DNA from: Rhodoferax sp.
GTDB lineage: Bacteria; Pseudomonadota; Gammaproteobacteria; Burkholderiales; Burkholderiaceae_C
Direction of reading: 5' to 3'
DNA: 33,636 nt
Assembly (NCBI RefSeq): GCF_018063565.1
Contig: NZ_JAGPBB010000045.1
Coordinates: 1-33,636 of the forward strand
Positions 16,141 to 27,119 of the stretch are shown piece by piece. Made by a program: the position numbers and the translations under genes. The notes under the pieces were generated by a model. That model ran no database searches, had not been told where the DNA came from, and worked only from the letters and a program-made list of their open reading frames with translations. Position 1 is the stretch's first letter. Each line of letters opens with the position of its first letter.

Positions 16141-18156
16141 CTATTTGAGCCAGACGAAGTACGTCATCAGTACAAAGACGCCCAGTGCCATCGTCAGTGC
16201 GTAGTCATACAGGTAACCTGTTTGAACTTTGCGCACCAACCCGGAGAACCAGCCAACTATTCGCCATGAACCGTTGACACACGCCCCATCAATGAGGGTC
16301 TGATCTCCCGCTTTCCACAGAACGATGCCCAGTCCACGCGCACCCGCAGCAAGGACGTTCTCATTGAACCAGTCCATGTAGTACTTGTTGTCCAGCAGCG
16401 TGAAGATCGGCATGATGCGTTTCTTGATCGCTGTCGGAAGCGCAGGATTCACCATGTACATGTAATACGCCATGACGACCCCCGCCAGAGCCAGCCAAAA
16501 CGGTGCGGCCGAGAAACCATGAAGTGCCAATTGCACTGGTCCATGAAACTCCTCACGCAAGACCAACATGGCTCGATGAACTTCGGCATTGACGAAAATT
16601 GCATCCTTGAAGAAGTCACCAAACAGCATCGGGCCAACGGTCAGGAAGCCAATGACCACCGACGGGATGGCCAGCAATACCAAGGGCAAAGTGACCACCC
16701 AGGGGGATTCGTGGGGTTTTCCCGGTGCATGATGGTGATCGTGCCCATGTCCATGGTGGGCGTCCGGGTTCTGATCAAAACGCTCCTTGCCATGGAACAC
16801 CAAGAAATACATGCGGAACGAATAGAACGCCGTAATAAAAACACCGGCCATCACCGCAAAATGTGCAAATCCGGCTGCAGGAAGCTGGCTGGCGTGTACC
16901 GCCATGATAATTTCGTCCTTGGAATAAAACCCGGAAAAGAACGGCGTACCGATCAGGGCCAGTGAACCCAGCAGCGAGGTGATCCACGTCACCGGCATGT
17001 ATTTGCGCAGCCCCCCCATCCAACGAATGTCCTGGTTGTGGTGCACACCGATGATGACCGAACCGGCCGCCAGAAACAGCAGCGCCTTGAAGAAGGCATG
17101 TGTCATCAGGTGGAACACCGCCACCGAATAGGCCGAAGCACCCAATGCAACGGTCATGTAGCCCAGCTGCGACAGGGTCGAGTAGGCCACCACACGCTTG
17201 ATGTCGTTTTGAATGATGCCCAAGAAACCCATGAAAAGGGCGGTGATGCCACCAATTACCAAAACCAGGTTCAAGGCGGTATCACTCAATTCGAACAATG
17301 GCGACATCCGGGCCACCATAAAAATGCCAGCCGTCACCATGGTCGCCGCGTGGATCAAGGCAGAAATGGGCGTCGGGCCTTCCATCGAATCAGGCAACCA
17401 CACGTGCAGCGGAAATTGTGCTGACTTGCCCATGGCGCCGACAAACAGGCAAATACAAATCACCGTCACCAGCATCCAGTCCGTGCCCGGCAGAAGCAAC
17501 TTGGACAATTCACCTGACTTGGCAAAAGCCTCACCGTAGTTCAGGGTTCCCGCATAGGCCGCGATCAACCCGATGCCCAGGATGAAACCAAAATCGCCGA
17601 CACGATTCACCAGAAATGCCTTCATATTGGCAAATATCGCCGACGGCTTGTTGAACCAGAATCCAATGAGCAGGTAGGAAACCAGACCAACCGCCTCCCA
17701 ACCAAAGAACAGTTGCAACATGTTGTTGCTCATGACCAGCATCAACATGGAGAAGGTGAACAGCGAAATGTAGGAGAAGAACCGGTTATAGCCCTCATCG
17801 TCTGCCATGTAGCCAATGGTGTAGATGTGAACCGCCAGCGACACGAACGTCACCACGCACATCATCATGGCACTCAGACCATCGATCAGGAAGCCGACTT
17901 CCATTTTCAAGCCGCCTACCACCATCCACGTGTAGAGGGTTTCATTGAATCGCGCACCGTCCAGGGCCACACTCTTGAGCACCAACGCCGAAAGCACAAA
18001 GGACAGGAGGACACCGAAAATGGTCACGGAGTGGCACATGCGCCGACCCAGCGCGTTACCGCCGAACTTGGTACCCAGAATACCGGCAGCCAAGGCACCA
18101 ACCAAAGGCGCAAGGGGCACAGCCAGCAATGTCGCAACAGAAAGGGTTTGACTCAT
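16141..18156 (-). CDS. nuoL: NADH-quinone oxidoreductase subunit L (distal antiporter-like subunit)
   Basis: This 671-residue protein has about 16 membrane helices and the long C-terminal lateral helix region. The channel Glu is in LFFGWEAVGLVSYLLIGFW, the helix-7 Lys in GAMGKSAQFPLHVWLPDSME, and another Lys in QNDIKRVVAYSTLSQLGYM. The protein is the distal proton channel of complex I. A His/Asp-rich loop (HHGHGHDHHH, about residue 466) follows helix 12 or so; such loops occur in some betaproteobacterial NuoL proteins and could bind metal, but no role is known. It lies 5 nt after nuoK and 13 nt before nuoM, clearly within one operon. Confidence 0.98.
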   Translation of the reverse strand: MSQTLSVATLLAVPLAPLVGALAAGILGTKFGGNALGRRMCHSVTIFGVLLSFVLSALVLKSVALDGARFNETLYTWMVVGGLKMEVGFLIDGLSAMMMCVVTFVSLAVHIYTIGYMADDEGYNRFFSYISLFTFSMLMLVMSNNMLQLFFGWEAVGLVSYLLIGFWFNKPSAIFANMKAFLVNRVGDFGFILGIGLIAAYAGTLNYGEAFAKSGELSKLLLPGTDWMLVTVICICLFVGAMGKSAQFPLHVWLPDSMEGPTPISALIHAATMVTAGIFMVARMSPLFELSDTALNLVLVIGGITALFMGFLGIIQNDIKRVVAYSTLSQLGYMTVALGASAYSVAVFHLMTHAFFKALLFLAAGSVIIGVHHNQDIRWMGGLRKYMPVTWITSLLGSLALIGTPFFSGFYSKDEIIMAVHASQLPAAGFAHFAVMAGVFITAFYSFRMYFLVFHGKERFDQNPDAHHGHGHDHHHAPGKPHESPWVVTLPLVLLAIPSVVIGFLTVGPMLFGDFFKDAIFVNAEVHRAMLVLREEFHGPVQLALHGFSAAPFWLALAGVVMAYYMYMVNPALPTAIKKRIMPIFTLLDNKYYMDWFNENVLAAGARGLGIVLWKAGDQTLIDGACVNGSWRIVGWFSGLVRKVQTGYLYDYALTMALGVFVLMTYFVWLK

Positions 18157-18161
18157 TTGAC

Positions 18162-18470
18162 TTACCCTTTCAACGAATCGAGTTCGTCCACATTGATATT
18201 CGACTTGCCGCGAAACAGCAGAACCAGAATGGCAAGGCCGATCGCCGCCTCGGCCGCAGCGACCGTGAGAATAAAGAATACAAAAATCTGTCCGTTCAGG
18301 TCGCCGAGGTAATGTGAAAACGCGACAAAGTTGGTGTTCACCGCCAGCAACATCAATTCAATCGCCATCATCAAAACGATCAAATTCTTTCGATTGAGGA
18401 ATATCCCCACCACCGACAACGCAAACAGCATTGCACTCAACGACAAAAAATGACCCAGAGTCAATGTCAT
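18162..18470 (-). CDS. nuoK: NADH-quinone oxidoreductase subunit K
   Basis: This 102-residue protein has three membrane helices. It starts [16 protein letters not shown] and contains [20 protein letters not shown] in helix 2, with the conserved membrane Glu, and a second conserved Glu in [15 protein letters not shown] of helix 3. These glutamates form part of the proton path near the quinone site. The start codon overlaps the nuoJ stop by 4 nt (ATGA), so translation is probably coupled. Length and sequence are standard. Confidence 0.98.
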   Translation of the reverse strand: MTLTLGHFLSLSAMLFALSVVGIFLNRKNLIVLMMAIELMLLAVNTNFVAFSHYLGDLNGQIFVFFILTVAAAEAAIGLAILVLLFRGKSNINVDELDSLKG

Positions 18471-19108
18471 GACTTGCTCCCATCAGATGGCACTTCGAGC
18501 GTTGGCTTAGGGGCAGCCTGCGTTGCGCTCATTTTCACAACGGTCATCCGGTCCTTGGCTTTCACGCGAACCTGATCTGCCGCGTTGATCGACTTGCTGT
18601 CCTTGCGGGTCCGCAGCGTCAGCGCAATGGCGGCAATCATGGCCAGTAGCAACAACGCAGCGGCAATTTCCAGGGGATATAGATAATGCACGTACAGCAA
18701 TTTCCCCAGTTCACGCGTATTGGACACCGTGGCGGCGGTCTGCTCGCCGACTGCTTCTGTCACACGAAATCCCCCCAGCAGCACCGCTGACATTTCGACG
18801 GCGATCACCACGCCGATAACAGCAGCCAAAGGGAAATGCTTCCAGAAGCCGGCTCGCATGCTTTCAATATTGACATCGAGCATCATCACAACGAACAAAA
18901 ACAGAACCATCACGGCGCCAACGTAGACCAGCACCAGCGACAGCGAGAGAAACTCAGCTTTTAGGAGCATCCAAATCATCGAAGCCTGAACAAAAGTCAG
19001 CACAAGAAACAACACCGCATGCACTGGATTGCGCGCGGTCACAACACGAAAGGCTGCAAACAGCAGCACTGTTGAGAAAAAATAAAAAAGACCGGTCGTG
19101 ATACTCAT
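18467..19108 (-). CDS. nuoJ: NADH-quinone oxidoreductase subunit J
   Basis: This 213-residue protein has five membrane helices, beginning [20 protein letters not shown] and containing the conserved Tyr-bearing segment [20 protein letters not shown] of helix 3, which takes part in the conformational switch of complex I. After the last helix (near residue 165) there is a soluble, charged tail of about 45 residues rich in Lys, Ala, Pro and Ser. Such tails vary widely between species. The gene begins 25 nt after nuoI and overlaps nuoK by 4 nt. Confidence 0.97.
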   Translation of the reverse strand: MSITTGLFYFFSTVLLFAAFRVVTARNPVHAVLFLVLTFVQASMIWMLLKAEFLSLSLVLVYVGAVMVLFLFVVMMLDVNIESMRAGFWKHFPLAAVIGVVIAVEMSAVLLGGFRVTEAVGEQTAATVSNTRELGKLLYVHYLYPLEIAAALLLLAMIAAIALTLRTRKDSKSINAADQVRVKAKDRMTVVKMSATQAAPKPTLEVPSDGSKS

Positions 19109-19133
19109 ATTTCGGATTCTTTCTTACGACAGG

Positions 19134-19667
19134 TCAGCGGTACTTGGCATCAGCCAACTTGCTCGCGACAATTTCCGCTTCAAATCGATCACCGACAGCC
19201 AACAGCATTTCTTTGGTGAAATAAAGATCCCCGCGCGATTCACCGTGGTATTCCAGGATATTGGTCTCCACAATCGAATCCACCGGACAACTCTCCTCAC
19301 AGAAGCCGCAAAAAATGCACTTGTTCAAATCAATGTCGTAGCGTGTCGTGCGACGCGAACCATCTGCGCGCACATCGGACTCGATAGTGATGGCCATGGC
19401 GGGACAAACGGCCTCACACAGTTTGCAAGCAATGCATCGCTCCTCGCCGTTTTCATAACGTCGCAGCGCGTGTAAACCACGGAATCGCGGCGACAAAGGT
19501 GTCTTTTCTTCAGGATATTCGAGCGTGATCTTGCTTCGAAAGGCGTACTTACCCGTCAGGCGCATACCTTTGAGCAATTCAACCAGAAAGAAGCTCGACA
19601 GGAAATCCTTGAAGGAGAACGCGCTCCCACAAGATGACTCAACAGGTTTTGAAGTTGGGGTAGACAT
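19134..19667 (-). CDS. nuoI: NADH-quinone oxidoreductase subunit I (two [4Fe-4S] clusters)
   Basis: This 177-residue ferredoxin-type subunit carries clusters N6a and N6b in the connecting arm. Both full binding motifs are present: Cys78, 81, 84, 88 ([12 protein letters not shown]) and Cys117, 120, 123, 127 ([12 protein letters not shown]). An N-terminal amphipathic helix ([18 protein letters not shown]) should lie on the membrane. The first 16 residues ([16 protein letters not shown]) are an extra, poorly conserved leader, so the protein is a little longer than the usual 162-163. The start at 19667 is an ATG, but its exactness is less sure than the gene. Confidence 0.97.
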   Translation of the reverse strand: MSTPTSKPVESSCGSAFSFKDFLSSFFLVELLKGMRLTGKYAFRSKITLEYPEEKTPLSPRFRGLHALRRYENGEERCIACKLCEAVCPAMAITIESDVRADGSRRTTRYDIDLNKCIFCGFCEESCPVDSIVETNILEYHGESRGDLYFTKEMLLAVGDRFEAEIVASKLADAKYR

Positions 19668-19679
19668 AAACAGCTCGAA

Positions 19680-20762
19680 TCACTTCCAAATGTTCCACGG
19701 GGTCTGCATCCACACCCCAACCACCACCAGCCACACCAGGGTCACGGGTATGAATATTTTCCAACCCAAACGCATGATCTGGTCATAACGGAAGCGTGGG
19801 AATGTCACCCGCACCCAAATGAACAATGTCATCACCATGAATGTTTTCAACCCCAGCCATATCCAACCAGGAATCCAGTTGAACAGGGCGCTGTCGATCG
19901 GAGACATCCAGCCGCCAAAGAACATCACCGTCGCCAAAATGGAAATCAGCCAGATACTGGCGTACTCGGCCATCTGGAACATGGCCCAGGACATACCAGA
20001 ATACTCCACCATGTGACCTGCCACGATCTCTGACTCACCTTCAATGACGTCAAACGGGGTGCGATTGGTTTCTGCCAGGCCCGACACAAAATACACCACC
20101 AGGATGGGCAATAAAGGTAGCCAGTTCCACGATAAAAAAGTCAGGCCCATTTGTGCAAAATGACCCTGTCCCTGCCCAGCCACAATATCCGAGAGATTCA
20201 AACTGGCAGAAACCATCAGCACCACCAGGAAACAGAAACCCATGGCAATTTCGTAACTCACCATTTGCGCGGACGCGCGCAAGGCTCCAAGGAATGCATA
20301 TTTGGAATTCGATGACCAACCGGAAACAATCACGCCATAAACCTCCAAAGAGGAAATTGCCATGAGAAACAACAATCCGGCATTCAGGTTGGCCACCGCA
20401 ATCTCAGGGCCGAACGGAATCACCGCCCACGCCGCCAACGCAGGCCCGACGGTCAGCACGGGTCCCAAGAAAAACAAGAATTTGTCCGAGGCCGCGGGAC
20501 TGACGATTTCCTTGGTCATCAACTTCAGGGCATCGGCGATGGGTTGCAGCAAGCCCCACGGTCCGACACGATTGGGACCTAAACGGATCTGTACCCAACC
20601 CAGCAACTTGCGCTCCCATAGGGTGGCATAGGTCACAGCACCCATCACAATCATCAATACGACGGTCACCTTGATCAGGGCCCAGATCGTTGGCCAGGCA
20701 ATCGCTGTCCACCACGGCGCGGTCAAGAGACCTTGACCCAATGAAAAGATGAAGTCGCTCAT
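19680..20762 (-). CDS. nuoH: NADH-quinone oxidoreductase subunit H (quinone-site membrane subunit)
   Basis: This 360-residue protein has eight membrane helices and links the quinone chamber to the proton-pumping arm. Visible hallmarks are [20 protein letters not shown] near residue 50, [11 protein letters not shown], and the acidic loop [19 protein letters not shown], which forms part of the quinone access channel. Near the end are [18 protein letters not shown] and the closing helix. The start codon overlaps the nuoG stop by 4 nt. The length is as usual for betaproteobacteria. Confidence 0.98.
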   Translation of the reverse strand: MSDFIFSLGQGLLTAPWWTAIAWPTIWALIKVTVVLMIVMGAVTYATLWERKLLGWVQIRLGPNRVGPWGLLQPIADALKLMTKEIVSPAASDKFLFFLGPVLTVGPALAAWAVIPFGPEIAVANLNAGLLFLMAISSLEVYGVIVSGWSSNSKYAFLGALRASAQMVSYEIAMGFCFLVVLMVSASLNLSDIVAGQGQGHFAQMGLTFLSWNWLPLLPILVVYFVSGLAETNRTPFDVIEGESEIVAGHMVEYSGMSWAMFQMAEYASIWLISILATVMFFGGWMSPIDSALFNWIPGWIWLGLKTFMVMTLFIWVRVTFPRFRYDQIMRLGWKIFIPVTLVWLVVVGVWMQTPWNIWK

Positions 20763-22900
20763 ACCGTCACCTCCCCGGTCTTGACAGATCGCGCATCTGA
20801 CGTCATTTGCAGGGAGCCGGCACGGCGTACGATGCCATCAAGTTGATAGATCGCGGCCACACATGGCTCGCCTGTCGGAACCGAAGTCGCCGGGACATCC
20901 AATCGACTGGTGTTGTTCAACTGCTCAGCCGACAGAAAAGCAGGCGTCACCCCACCATTTGGCGCAAACGCCTGCGCCAACACGTCTTCGGAGGAATCAA
21001 ATCCGAATCCGGGCAGATCCAAGACATTGGCCAGTGCCCGCAAGACCTTCCAGGCAGGTCGTGTCTCGCCGAGTGGTTTGACCACTGCATGAAAACTCTG
21101 TACCCGCGCCTCGGCATTCACAAAGGTCCCCGAGGTCTCCGTGAAAGGCGAAATTGGCAACAATACGTCACTGATGTCCAAGTTGGCCTTGAACGGACTC
21201 AACGTCACCACCATTTCGCAGGACTTCAGGGCAGTTATTGCGCTACGGCCTGCTGCAGAATCAAATTCAGGTTCGTTATTGAGCAGGAGGATCGCCTTGA
21301 GCGCCCCCGACAGCATCTGGCCGGCATTCAGCCCCCCCTTACCTGGCAAAGCCGCCGCAAACTGGGCACCCACGGTGTTGGCAGCCTGCGTAAGATAACC
21401 CACGGAAGACCCCGTATGCTCAGCGATCCAGTTGGCCAAAGCCAGCAATTGACTCGCCTGAGCGTGATGAGCCGCCGCATTGCCCAACAGAACAGCGCTC
21501 TGTTCACTGCCAAGCAACGACGCAGCAATCGCCCGGGCAACTTCGCTGGCTTGACCCGCCATGGGGGCTGGTACATTTTTTTCCAGAGCGACAGCGGCTG
21601 CAATGTCGGCCAGCATCTGCACCCACTGCGACGCCGGAACGCAACAGTCTTGACTCATGGACATCGCCCAGTCCAAACCGCCGGCGTGGACAGCATGCAC
21701 GGCACAACCACCGCGAACCGCTTGACGAATACGCTGGGCAAAGAGCGGATGGTCCTTGCGAAGGTTGGAGCCTACCACCAGCGCCGCCTGCAAATGTGAC
21801 AGGGCCTCAATTGACATACCCAGATAACGCGCCCCGCGCACTGCCGGCTCAAATTCGGCATGCCGCAATCTGTAATCCACGTTTTCGCTGCCAAGAGCAC
21901 GCACCAATGCGCCGCCAAGATACAGCTCTTCAAGTGTGCTGTGCGGGCTCAGCAAAGCACCAATGGCACTGGCACCATGCTCATTTTTGACACTCTGAAG
22001 GCCGTGTGCCACATACTCTAGTGCGGTCTTCCAGTCCACCGTCTTCCATTCACCGCCTTGTTTCAACATCGGCATCGTCAGACGCTCTTCACTATTGAGC
22101 GCTTCGTACGAGAACCGGTCGCGGTCAGCAATCCAGCACTCGTTGATCGCTTCGTTCTCCAGTGGCACGACCCGCATCACCCGGTTGCTTTTGACTTGTA
22201 CGATCAGGTTAGCGCCAGTCGAGTCATGCGGACTGACGGACTTGCGGCGTGACAACTCCCATGTCCGCGCGCTATAACGAAACGGCTTGCTGGTCAGCGC
22301 GCCGACCGGGCAGATATCGATCATATTGCCCGATAGTTCGGAATCAACGGACTGTCCAACAAAGGTTTCGATTTCCGCATGCTCTCCGCGATGCGACATA
22401 CCGAGCTCCATAACACCCGCAATTTCCTGGCCAAATCGCACACAACGCGTGCAATGGATGCACCGGCTCATTTCTTCCATAGAAATCAGCGGGCCCACAT
22501 TTTTGTGCAAAACAACGCGCTTCTCTTCTTCATAGCGTGAAGCCGTTCCACCATAACCGACAGCCAAGTCCTGTAGTTGACACTCGCCGCCCTGATCACA
22601 GATGGGGCAATCCAGCGGGTGATTGATCAGCAGGAACTCCATCACCGACTTCTGGGCCATAACCGCCTTGTCAGTCTTGGTGTGGACAACCATACCCTGC
22701 GTCACAGGTGTGGCGCACGCAGGCATCGGTTTGGGCATTTTTTCCACATCAACCAGACACATGCGACAACTCGCCGCGATGCTGAGTTTTTTGTGGTAAC
22801 AGAAATGGGGAATATAGGTTCCTGCTTTCTCGGCTGCATGCATGATCATGCTGCCTTGCGCAATATCCACCTTCTTGCCATCGAGTTCAATTTCAATCAT
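20759..22900 (-). CDS. nuoG: NADH-quinone oxidoreductase subunit G (Fe-S protein, molybdopterin-oxidoreductase fold)
   Basis: This 713-residue peripheral-arm subunit has all N-terminal cluster ligands: Cys34, 45, 48, 62 for the [2Fe-2S] N1b; His94 with Cys98, 101, 107 for N5; and Cys147, 150, 153 with a distal Cys near 197 (DICPVGAL) for N4. The rest is the catalytically inactive molybdopterin-type domain. I see no four-cysteine set for the extra N7 cluster of the E. coli-type protein. The total seems somewhat shorter than the betaproteobacterial NuoG proteins I remember (about 770), with the loss in the variable C-terminal domain. The frame is continuous, so this is natural variation rather than damage. 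Confidence 0.97.
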   Translation of the reverse strand: MIEIELDGKKVDIAQGSMIMHAAEKAGTYIPHFCYHKKLSIAASCRMCLVDVEKMPKPMPACATPVTQGMVVHTKTDKAVMAQKSVMEFLLINHPLDCPICDQGGECQLQDLAVGYGGTASRYEEEKRVVLHKNVGPLISMEEMSRCIHCTRCVRFGQEIAGVMELGMSHRGEHAEIETFVGQSVDSELSGNMIDICPVGALTSKPFRYSARTWELSRRKSVSPHDSTGANLIVQVKSNRVMRVVPLENEAINECWIADRDRFSYEALNSEERLTMPMLKQGGEWKTVDWKTALEYVAHGLQSVKNEHGASAIGALLSPHSTLEELYLGGALVRALGSENVDYRLRHAEFEPAVRGARYLGMSIEALSHLQAALVVGSNLRKDHPLFAQRIRQAVRGGCAVHAVHAGGLDWAMSMSQDCCVPASQWVQMLADIAAAVALEKNVPAPMAGQASEVARAIAASLLGSEQSAVLLGNAAAHHAQASQLLALANWIAEHTGSSVGYLTQAANTVGAQFAAALPGKGGLNAGQMLSGALKAILLLNNEPEFDSAAGRSAITALKSCEMVVTLSPFKANLDISDVLLPISPFTETSGTFVNAEARVQSFHAVVKPLGETRPAWKVLRALANVLDLPGFGFDSSEDVLAQAFAPNGGVTPAFLSAEQLNNTSRLDVPATSVPTGEPCVAAIYQLDGIVRRAGSLQMTSDARSVKTGEVTV

Positions 22901-22912
22901 CTTGGCACTCGC

Positions 22913-24268
22913 TCAAACGTAGGCTGGGACCATGCAGGTCTTGTGCTCAACGTGGTACTCAAATTCGGGTCGGAAATGCTTCAACATGGCACGCACCGGC
23001 ATCGCCGCCGCGTCACCCAACGCACAGATGGTGCGACCTTGAATGTCGCCCGCCACGCTGTCGAGCAAGTCCATGTCTCCGGCGCGTCCCTGACCGTTTT
23101 CAATCCGGTCGACCACACGCCACAACCAGCCTGTGCCCTCCCGGCAAGGAGTGCACTGGCCGCAGGATTCATGCATATAGAAATAGCTTAGGCGTTGCAG
23201 GCTTTTGACCATGCAGCGACTGTCGTCCATGACAATTACCGCGCCAGACCCCAACATCGAACCCGCTTTGGCAATCGAGTCGTAGTCCATGGTGCATTCC
23301 ATCATCAGCGATGCGGGTAGCACTGGCGATGAGGAACCACCGGGAATGACCGCCTTGAGTTTGCGGCCTGCCCGAACACCGCCAGCGAGTTCGAGTACTG
23401 TGGCGAAAGGTGTCCCCATGGGCACCTCAAAGTTGCCAGGCCGCTCGACATCGCCACTGACCGAGTAAATCTTGGTGCCACCGTTATTCGGTTTCCCACA
23501 CGCCAGGTAAGCGGCGCCACCATTGCGAATAATCCAAGGCACTGCCGCAAAAGTTTCGGTGTTGTTAATCGTGGTCGGCTTGCCGTAGAGGCCAAAACTG
23601 GCGGGGAATGGCGGTTTGAAACGCGGTTGGCCCTTCTTGCCTTCGAGTGATTCAAGCAGCGCTGTCTCTTCGCCACAGATGTAGGCACCAAAACCATGGG
23701 CTGCGTGGAGCTGGAAACTAAAACCACTACCCAGAATGTTGTCGCCCAGCAAGCCAGCGGCGCGCGCTTCCTCCAGCGCCGTTTCAAATCGCTCGTAGGT
23801 CGAAAAAATCTCGCCATGAATATAGTTGTAACCCACCGCAGTACCCATGGCATAAGCAGCAATGGCCATACCTTCAATCACGATGTGCGGATTGAATTCC
23901 AGAATCTCCCGGTCTTTGCAGGTGCCCGGCTCGCCTTCATCTGAATTGCAAACCAGATACTTGACTCCTGGAAACTGACGCGGCATGAAGCTCCACTTCA
24001 ATCCCGTCGGAAAACCAGCGCCACCACGCCCACGCAGCGCAGACTCCTTGACAGTCGCGATCACCTGGTCCTGTGTCATGCCAGCCCCGCCGTCGAGACC
24101 CAGAATCTTGCGCAAAGCTTGATAACCACCACGGCTCTCATAGTCTTTCAAGCGCCAATTACGGCCATCAATACCTGCGAGGATTTGCGGCTCGATATGG
24201 CGGCCGTGAAAACAGGTCTCGATACCCGCAGAGCGAAACTGGTCAAGTATTTGCTGCGCATTCATCAT
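22913..24268 (-). CDS. nuoF: NADH-quinone oxidoreductase subunit F (FMN and NADH binding)
   Basis: This 451-residue subunit oxidises NADH through FMN. Residues 80-86 (GRGGAGF) followed by [10 protein letters not shown] form the NADH/FMN site. The segment [19 protein letters not shown] and the cysteine motif [12 protein letters not shown] with a later Cys ([11 protein letters not shown]) hold FMN and cluster N3. The start codons at 24268 and 24265 are adjacent ATGs. The first overlaps the nuoE stop as ATGA, while the second has better spacing from the AGGAGA site. A TTG further upstream (24334) would add 22 unlikely residues inside nuoE. Confidence 0.97.
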   Translation of the reverse strand: MMNAQQILDQFRSAGIETCFHGRHIEPQILAGIDGRNWRLKDYESRGGYQALRKILGLDGGAGMTQDQVIATVKESALRGRGGAGFPTGLKWSFMPRQFPGVKYLVCNSDEGEPGTCKDREILEFNPHIVIEGMAIAAYAMGTAVGYNYIHGEIFSTYERFETALEEARAAGLLGDNILGSGFSFQLHAAHGFGAYICGEETALLESLEGKKGQPRFKPPFPASFGLYGKPTTINNTETFAAVPWIIRNGGAAYLACGKPNNGGTKIYSVSGDVERPGNFEVPMGTPFATVLELAGGVRAGRKLKAVIPGGSSSPVLPASLMMECTMDYDSIAKAGSMLGSGAVIVMDDSRCMVKSLQRLSYFYMHESCGQCTPCREGTGWLWRVVDRIENGQGRAGDMDLLDSVAGDIQGRTICALGDAAAMPVRAMLKHFRPEFEYHVEHKTCMVPAYV

Positions 24269-24753
24269 TGGTCTCCTGCGGCACGCAAACCATCGACCAG
24301 CTGATCGAGTTTTTCCGGGGTCATGAAACTGCACATGGAGCGGTCATTCACCAGCATCACCGGGGAATCGGCACAGGCGCCCAAACATTCGCTTTGCTGC
24401 AAAGTGAACAGACCGTCCGGTGTGGTTTGCCCCATGGAAATGCCCAGCTTCTTTTCCAGATATTGCAAGGTGTTGACACCATCACGCAACTGGCACGGCA
24501 GGTTGGTACAAACGTTGAGTTTGTATCTGCCCACCGGACGCTGGTTGTACATGTTGTAAAAACTTGTCACCTCGTGCACCGCCATCACCGGCATGCCCAG
24601 GTACTGTGCGACATCGCGCTCAATCTCCTCGCTGACATACCCCAGTTCTTGCTGTGCGATGGACAGGCACGCCATCACCGCCGATTGTTTTTGATCCGCC
24701 GGGTATTTGGCAACTTCGCGGGCGAAACGCGCTTTGGATGCTTCAGAAATCAT
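24265..24753 (-). CDS. nuoE: NADH-quinone oxidoreductase subunit E ([2Fe-2S] thioredoxin-like)
   Basis: This 162-residue protein has a thioredoxin-like fold with the N1a cluster ligands Cys82, Cys87, Cys123 and Cys127 (C-x4-C and C-x3-C, as in CTNLPC and CLGACA). The N-terminal helical part ([14 protein letters not shown]) is typical. Together with NuoF and NuoG it makes the NADH-dehydrogenase module. Its start codon overlaps the nuoD stop and its stop overlaps nuoF, both as 4-nt ATGA junctions, pointing to coupled, near-stoichiometric translation. Confidence 0.97.
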   Translation of the reverse strand: MISEASKARFAREVAKYPADQKQSAVMACLSIAQQELGYVSEEIERDVAQYLGMPVMAVHEVTSFYNMYNQRPVGRYKLNVCTNLPCQLRDGVNTLQYLEKKLGISMGQTTPDGLFTLQQSECLGACADSPVMLVNDRSMCSFMTPEKLDQLVDGLRAAGDQ

Positions 24754-26003
24754 CGATCCACTTCCCCAAACACAATATCCATAGTGCCAATGATGGACAC
24801 GGCATCCGCAATCATGTGCCCTTTGCCCATCTCGTCGAGTGCGGCCAAGTGCACAAACGCAGGCGGACGAATCTTCATCCGATAAGGTTTATTGGCACCA
24901 TCGCTGATCATGTAGATGCCAAACTCCCCCTTGGGGTGTTCAATGGCCGCGTAGGTTTCACCCACTGGAACACAAAATCCTTCGGTGAACAATTTGAAGT
25001 GATGAATCAGGTCTTCCATGTTGGACTTCATCGACTCGCGATCCGGCGGCGCAATCTTGCGGTTGTCGGTGATCACCGGGCCCGGGTTGACACGCAACCA
25101 GTCAACACATTGCTTGATGATGCGATTGGATTGCTTCATCTCTTCCATACGCACCAGATAGCGGTCATAGGTATCCCCCGTCTTGCCGACTGGAATATCA
25201 AAGTCCAACTGATCGTAAACTTCATAGGGCTGCTGCTTGCGCAGATCCCAGGCAAAGCCGGATCCCCGCAGCATGGGACCGGAAAAACCCAAATTCAGGG
25301 CCCGCTCCGGGGTCACCACACCGATACCGACCGTGCGCTGCTTCCAAATACGGTTCTCAGTCAGCAAGGTGTGGTATTCACCTAAATAGGTCGGAAACCG
25401 CTGGGTAAAGTCTTCGATGAAATCCAGCAGGCTGCCGCTACGATTGCGATTGAGCGCCGCAGTCGACTTGGCGCTGCGAATCTTGTTGGGTGTGTGACGC
25501 GGCATGGTGTCGGGCAAGTCCCGGTAAACGCCGCCGGGTCGAAAGTAGGCCGCATGCATACGCGCACCACTGACCGCCTCGTACATGTCGAGCAGATCTT
25601 CACGTTCCCGAAATGCATACAACATCACCGTCATCGCGCCACAGTCGATGGCATGCGCACCGACCCACAATAGATGGTTGAGCAGTCGGGTAATTTCGGC
25701 AAACATGACCCGGATGTACTGGGCACGCAGTGGCACATCCAGATCCAGCATTTTCTCCAACGCCAGGCAATACGCCTGTTCGTTGCACATCATGGACATA
25801 TAGTCGAGTCGGTCCATGTAGGGCAGTGTCTGCAAAAATGTTTTGCTCTCGGCCAGTTTTTCCGTACCCCGATGCAACAGCCCAATGTGCGGATCGGCCC
25901 GTTGAATCACCTCACCGTCCAGTTCCAGCACCAAGCGCAAAACACCGTGCGCGGCCGGGTGCTGCGGTCCGAAGTTCAGTGTGTAGTTTTTTATTTCAGC
26001 CAT
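24750..26003 (-). CDS. nuoD: NADH-quinone oxidoreductase subunit D (49-kDa, quinone site)
   Basis: This 417-residue protein resembles the hydrogenase large subunit without its metal. The start [20 protein letters not shown] carries the conserved HPAAHG loop at the quinone site; further hallmarks are [34 protein letters not shown] and [18 protein letters not shown]. The end, [14 protein letters not shown], is also standard. ATG 26003 is used because the family begins here; a TTG two codons upstream would overlap the nuoC stop. NuoC and NuoD are separate proteins, unlike the fused NuoCD of enterobacteria. Confidence 0.98.
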   Translation of the reverse strand: MAEIKNYTLNFGPQHPAAHGVLRLVLELDGEVIQRADPHIGLLHRGTEKLAESKTFLQTLPYMDRLDYMSMMCNEQAYCLALEKMLDLDVPLRAQYIRVMFAEITRLLNHLLWVGAHAIDCGAMTVMLYAFREREDLLDMYEAVSGARMHAAYFRPGGVYRDLPDTMPRHTPNKIRSAKSTAALNRNRSGSLLDFIEDFTQRFPTYLGEYHTLLTENRIWKQRTVGIGVVTPERALNLGFSGPMLRGSGFAWDLRKQQPYEVYDQLDFDIPVGKTGDTYDRYLVRMEEMKQSNRIIKQCVDWLRVNPGPVITDNRKIAPPDRESMKSNMEDLIHHFKLFTEGFCVPVGETYAAIEHPKGEFGIYMISDGANKPYRMKIRPPAFVHLAALDEMGKGHMIADAVSIIGTMDIVFGEVDR

Positions 26004-26005
26004 AC

Positions 26006-26623
26006 TCAAACTGCCTGACGCAAGCCCCCGTAGTTCTCCTCACGGATGATTCGCGGAGTGATTTCTCGCGGCTCAATCGTGACCGGCTGGTACACCACGC
26101 GCCGCTGTTCAGCGTCGTAGCGCATTTCAACATGACCTGACAGCGGAAAGTCCTTGCGAAACGGATGACCGATAAAGCCGTAATCCGTCAGTATTCGCCG
26201 CAGATCGTCGTGCCCCTCAAACACAATACCAAACAGATCGAACGCTTCACGTTCAAACCAGTTGGCCCCGCTCCAGATATCGGTCACGGTCGGCAACACC
26301 GGCGCTGCATCATCCGGCACAAACACCTTCAAGCGCACACGCTGGTTCAAACTAACCGACAGCAAATGCAACACCACGCAAAAACGCAAACCATCGGGGG
26401 TGCCAGCAGGAAACTCTGAGTAGTCAACACCACACAAATCCATCATCTGCTCAAACCTGCACGCCGGATGGTCACGCAGCGCCAAAGCGGCAAGGTGGTA
26501 GTGCTCAGCCAGCACCTCCACGGTCACCTGATCCAAAGTAATGGCAATGCGTTTGAGCTTGTCGCCCAGCGCTGCCTCGACCGCCTGGCGCGTGGTTTCT
26601 GGCAAAACAGAATACGTTGTCAT
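26006..26623 (-). CDS. nuoC: NADH-quinone oxidoreductase subunit C (30-kDa)
   Basis: This 205-residue protein is the structural subunit of the hydrophilic connecting module. Hallmarks are [18 protein letters not shown], the family signature [20 protein letters not shown] with [20 protein letters not shown] (about residues 125-165), and a C-terminal Arg/Glu-rich strand. No cofactor is bound. It begins 12 nt after nuoB and ends 2 nt before the nuoD start. Confidence 0.98.
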   Translation of the reverse strand: MTTYSVLPETTRQAVEAALGDKLKRIAITLDQVTVEVLAEHYHLAALALRDHPACRFEQMMDLCGVDYSEFPAGTPDGLRFCVVLHLLSVSLNQRVRLKVFVPDDAAPVLPTVTDIWSGANWFEREAFDLFGIVFEGHDDLRRILTDYGFIGHPFRKDFPLSGHVEMRYDAEQRRVVYQPVTIEPREITPRIIREENYGGLRQAV

Positions 26624-26635
26624 GTTTGCTATCCC

Positions 26636-27115
26636 TCAGACTCGCGCAATGGTTTGTGTACGACGGATTTTTTGCTGCAATTGCAAAATGCCATAAATCA
26701 ACGCCTCCGCGGTCGGCGGACAACCCGGCACATACACATCCACCGGAACAATGCGGTCGCAGCCGCGCACGACCGAATAGCTGTAATGGTAGTAACCACC
26801 GCCATTGGCACATGATCCCATGCTGATCACCCAGCGCGGCTCGGCCATCTGGTCATAAACCTTGCGAAACGCCGGTGCCATCTTGTTGGTCAGGGTGCCC
26901 GCCACAATGATCAGGTCAGACTGACGTGGGCTTGGACGGAAAACTTCAGCACCAAATCTGCTGATGTCGTACCGGGCTGCTGCAGCATGCATCATTTCAA
27001 CGGCACAACAGGCCAATCCGAATGTCATCGGCCATACCGAACCGGTCTTGGCCCAATTCACCACAGCGTCGTAACTCGTGGTGACAAAGCCCTCTTTGAG
27101 AATACCTTCAATCAT
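26636..27115 (-). CDS. nuoB: NADH-quinone oxidoreductase subunit B (cluster N2)
   Basis: This 159-residue protein holds the terminal [4Fe-4S] cluster N2, which reduces quinone. The ligands are the adjacent Cys36-Cys37 ([11 protein letters not shown]), Cys102 ([10 protein letters not shown]) and Cys132 ([11 protein letters not shown]). The start ATG 27115 ([20 protein letters not shown]) matches the family; an alternative upstream start at 27160 would run into nuoA and is rejected. nuoA ends 4 nt upstream. The sequence is standard. Confidence 0.98.
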   Translation of the reverse strand: MIEGILKEGFVTTSYDAVVNWAKTGSVWPMTFGLACCAVEMMHAAAARYDISRFGAEVFRPSPRQSDLIIVAGTLTNKMAPAFRKVYDQMAEPRWVISMGSCANGGGYYHYSYSVVRGCDRIVPVDVYVPGCPPTAEALIYGILQLQQKIRRTQTIARV

Positions 27116-27119
27116 CGCC

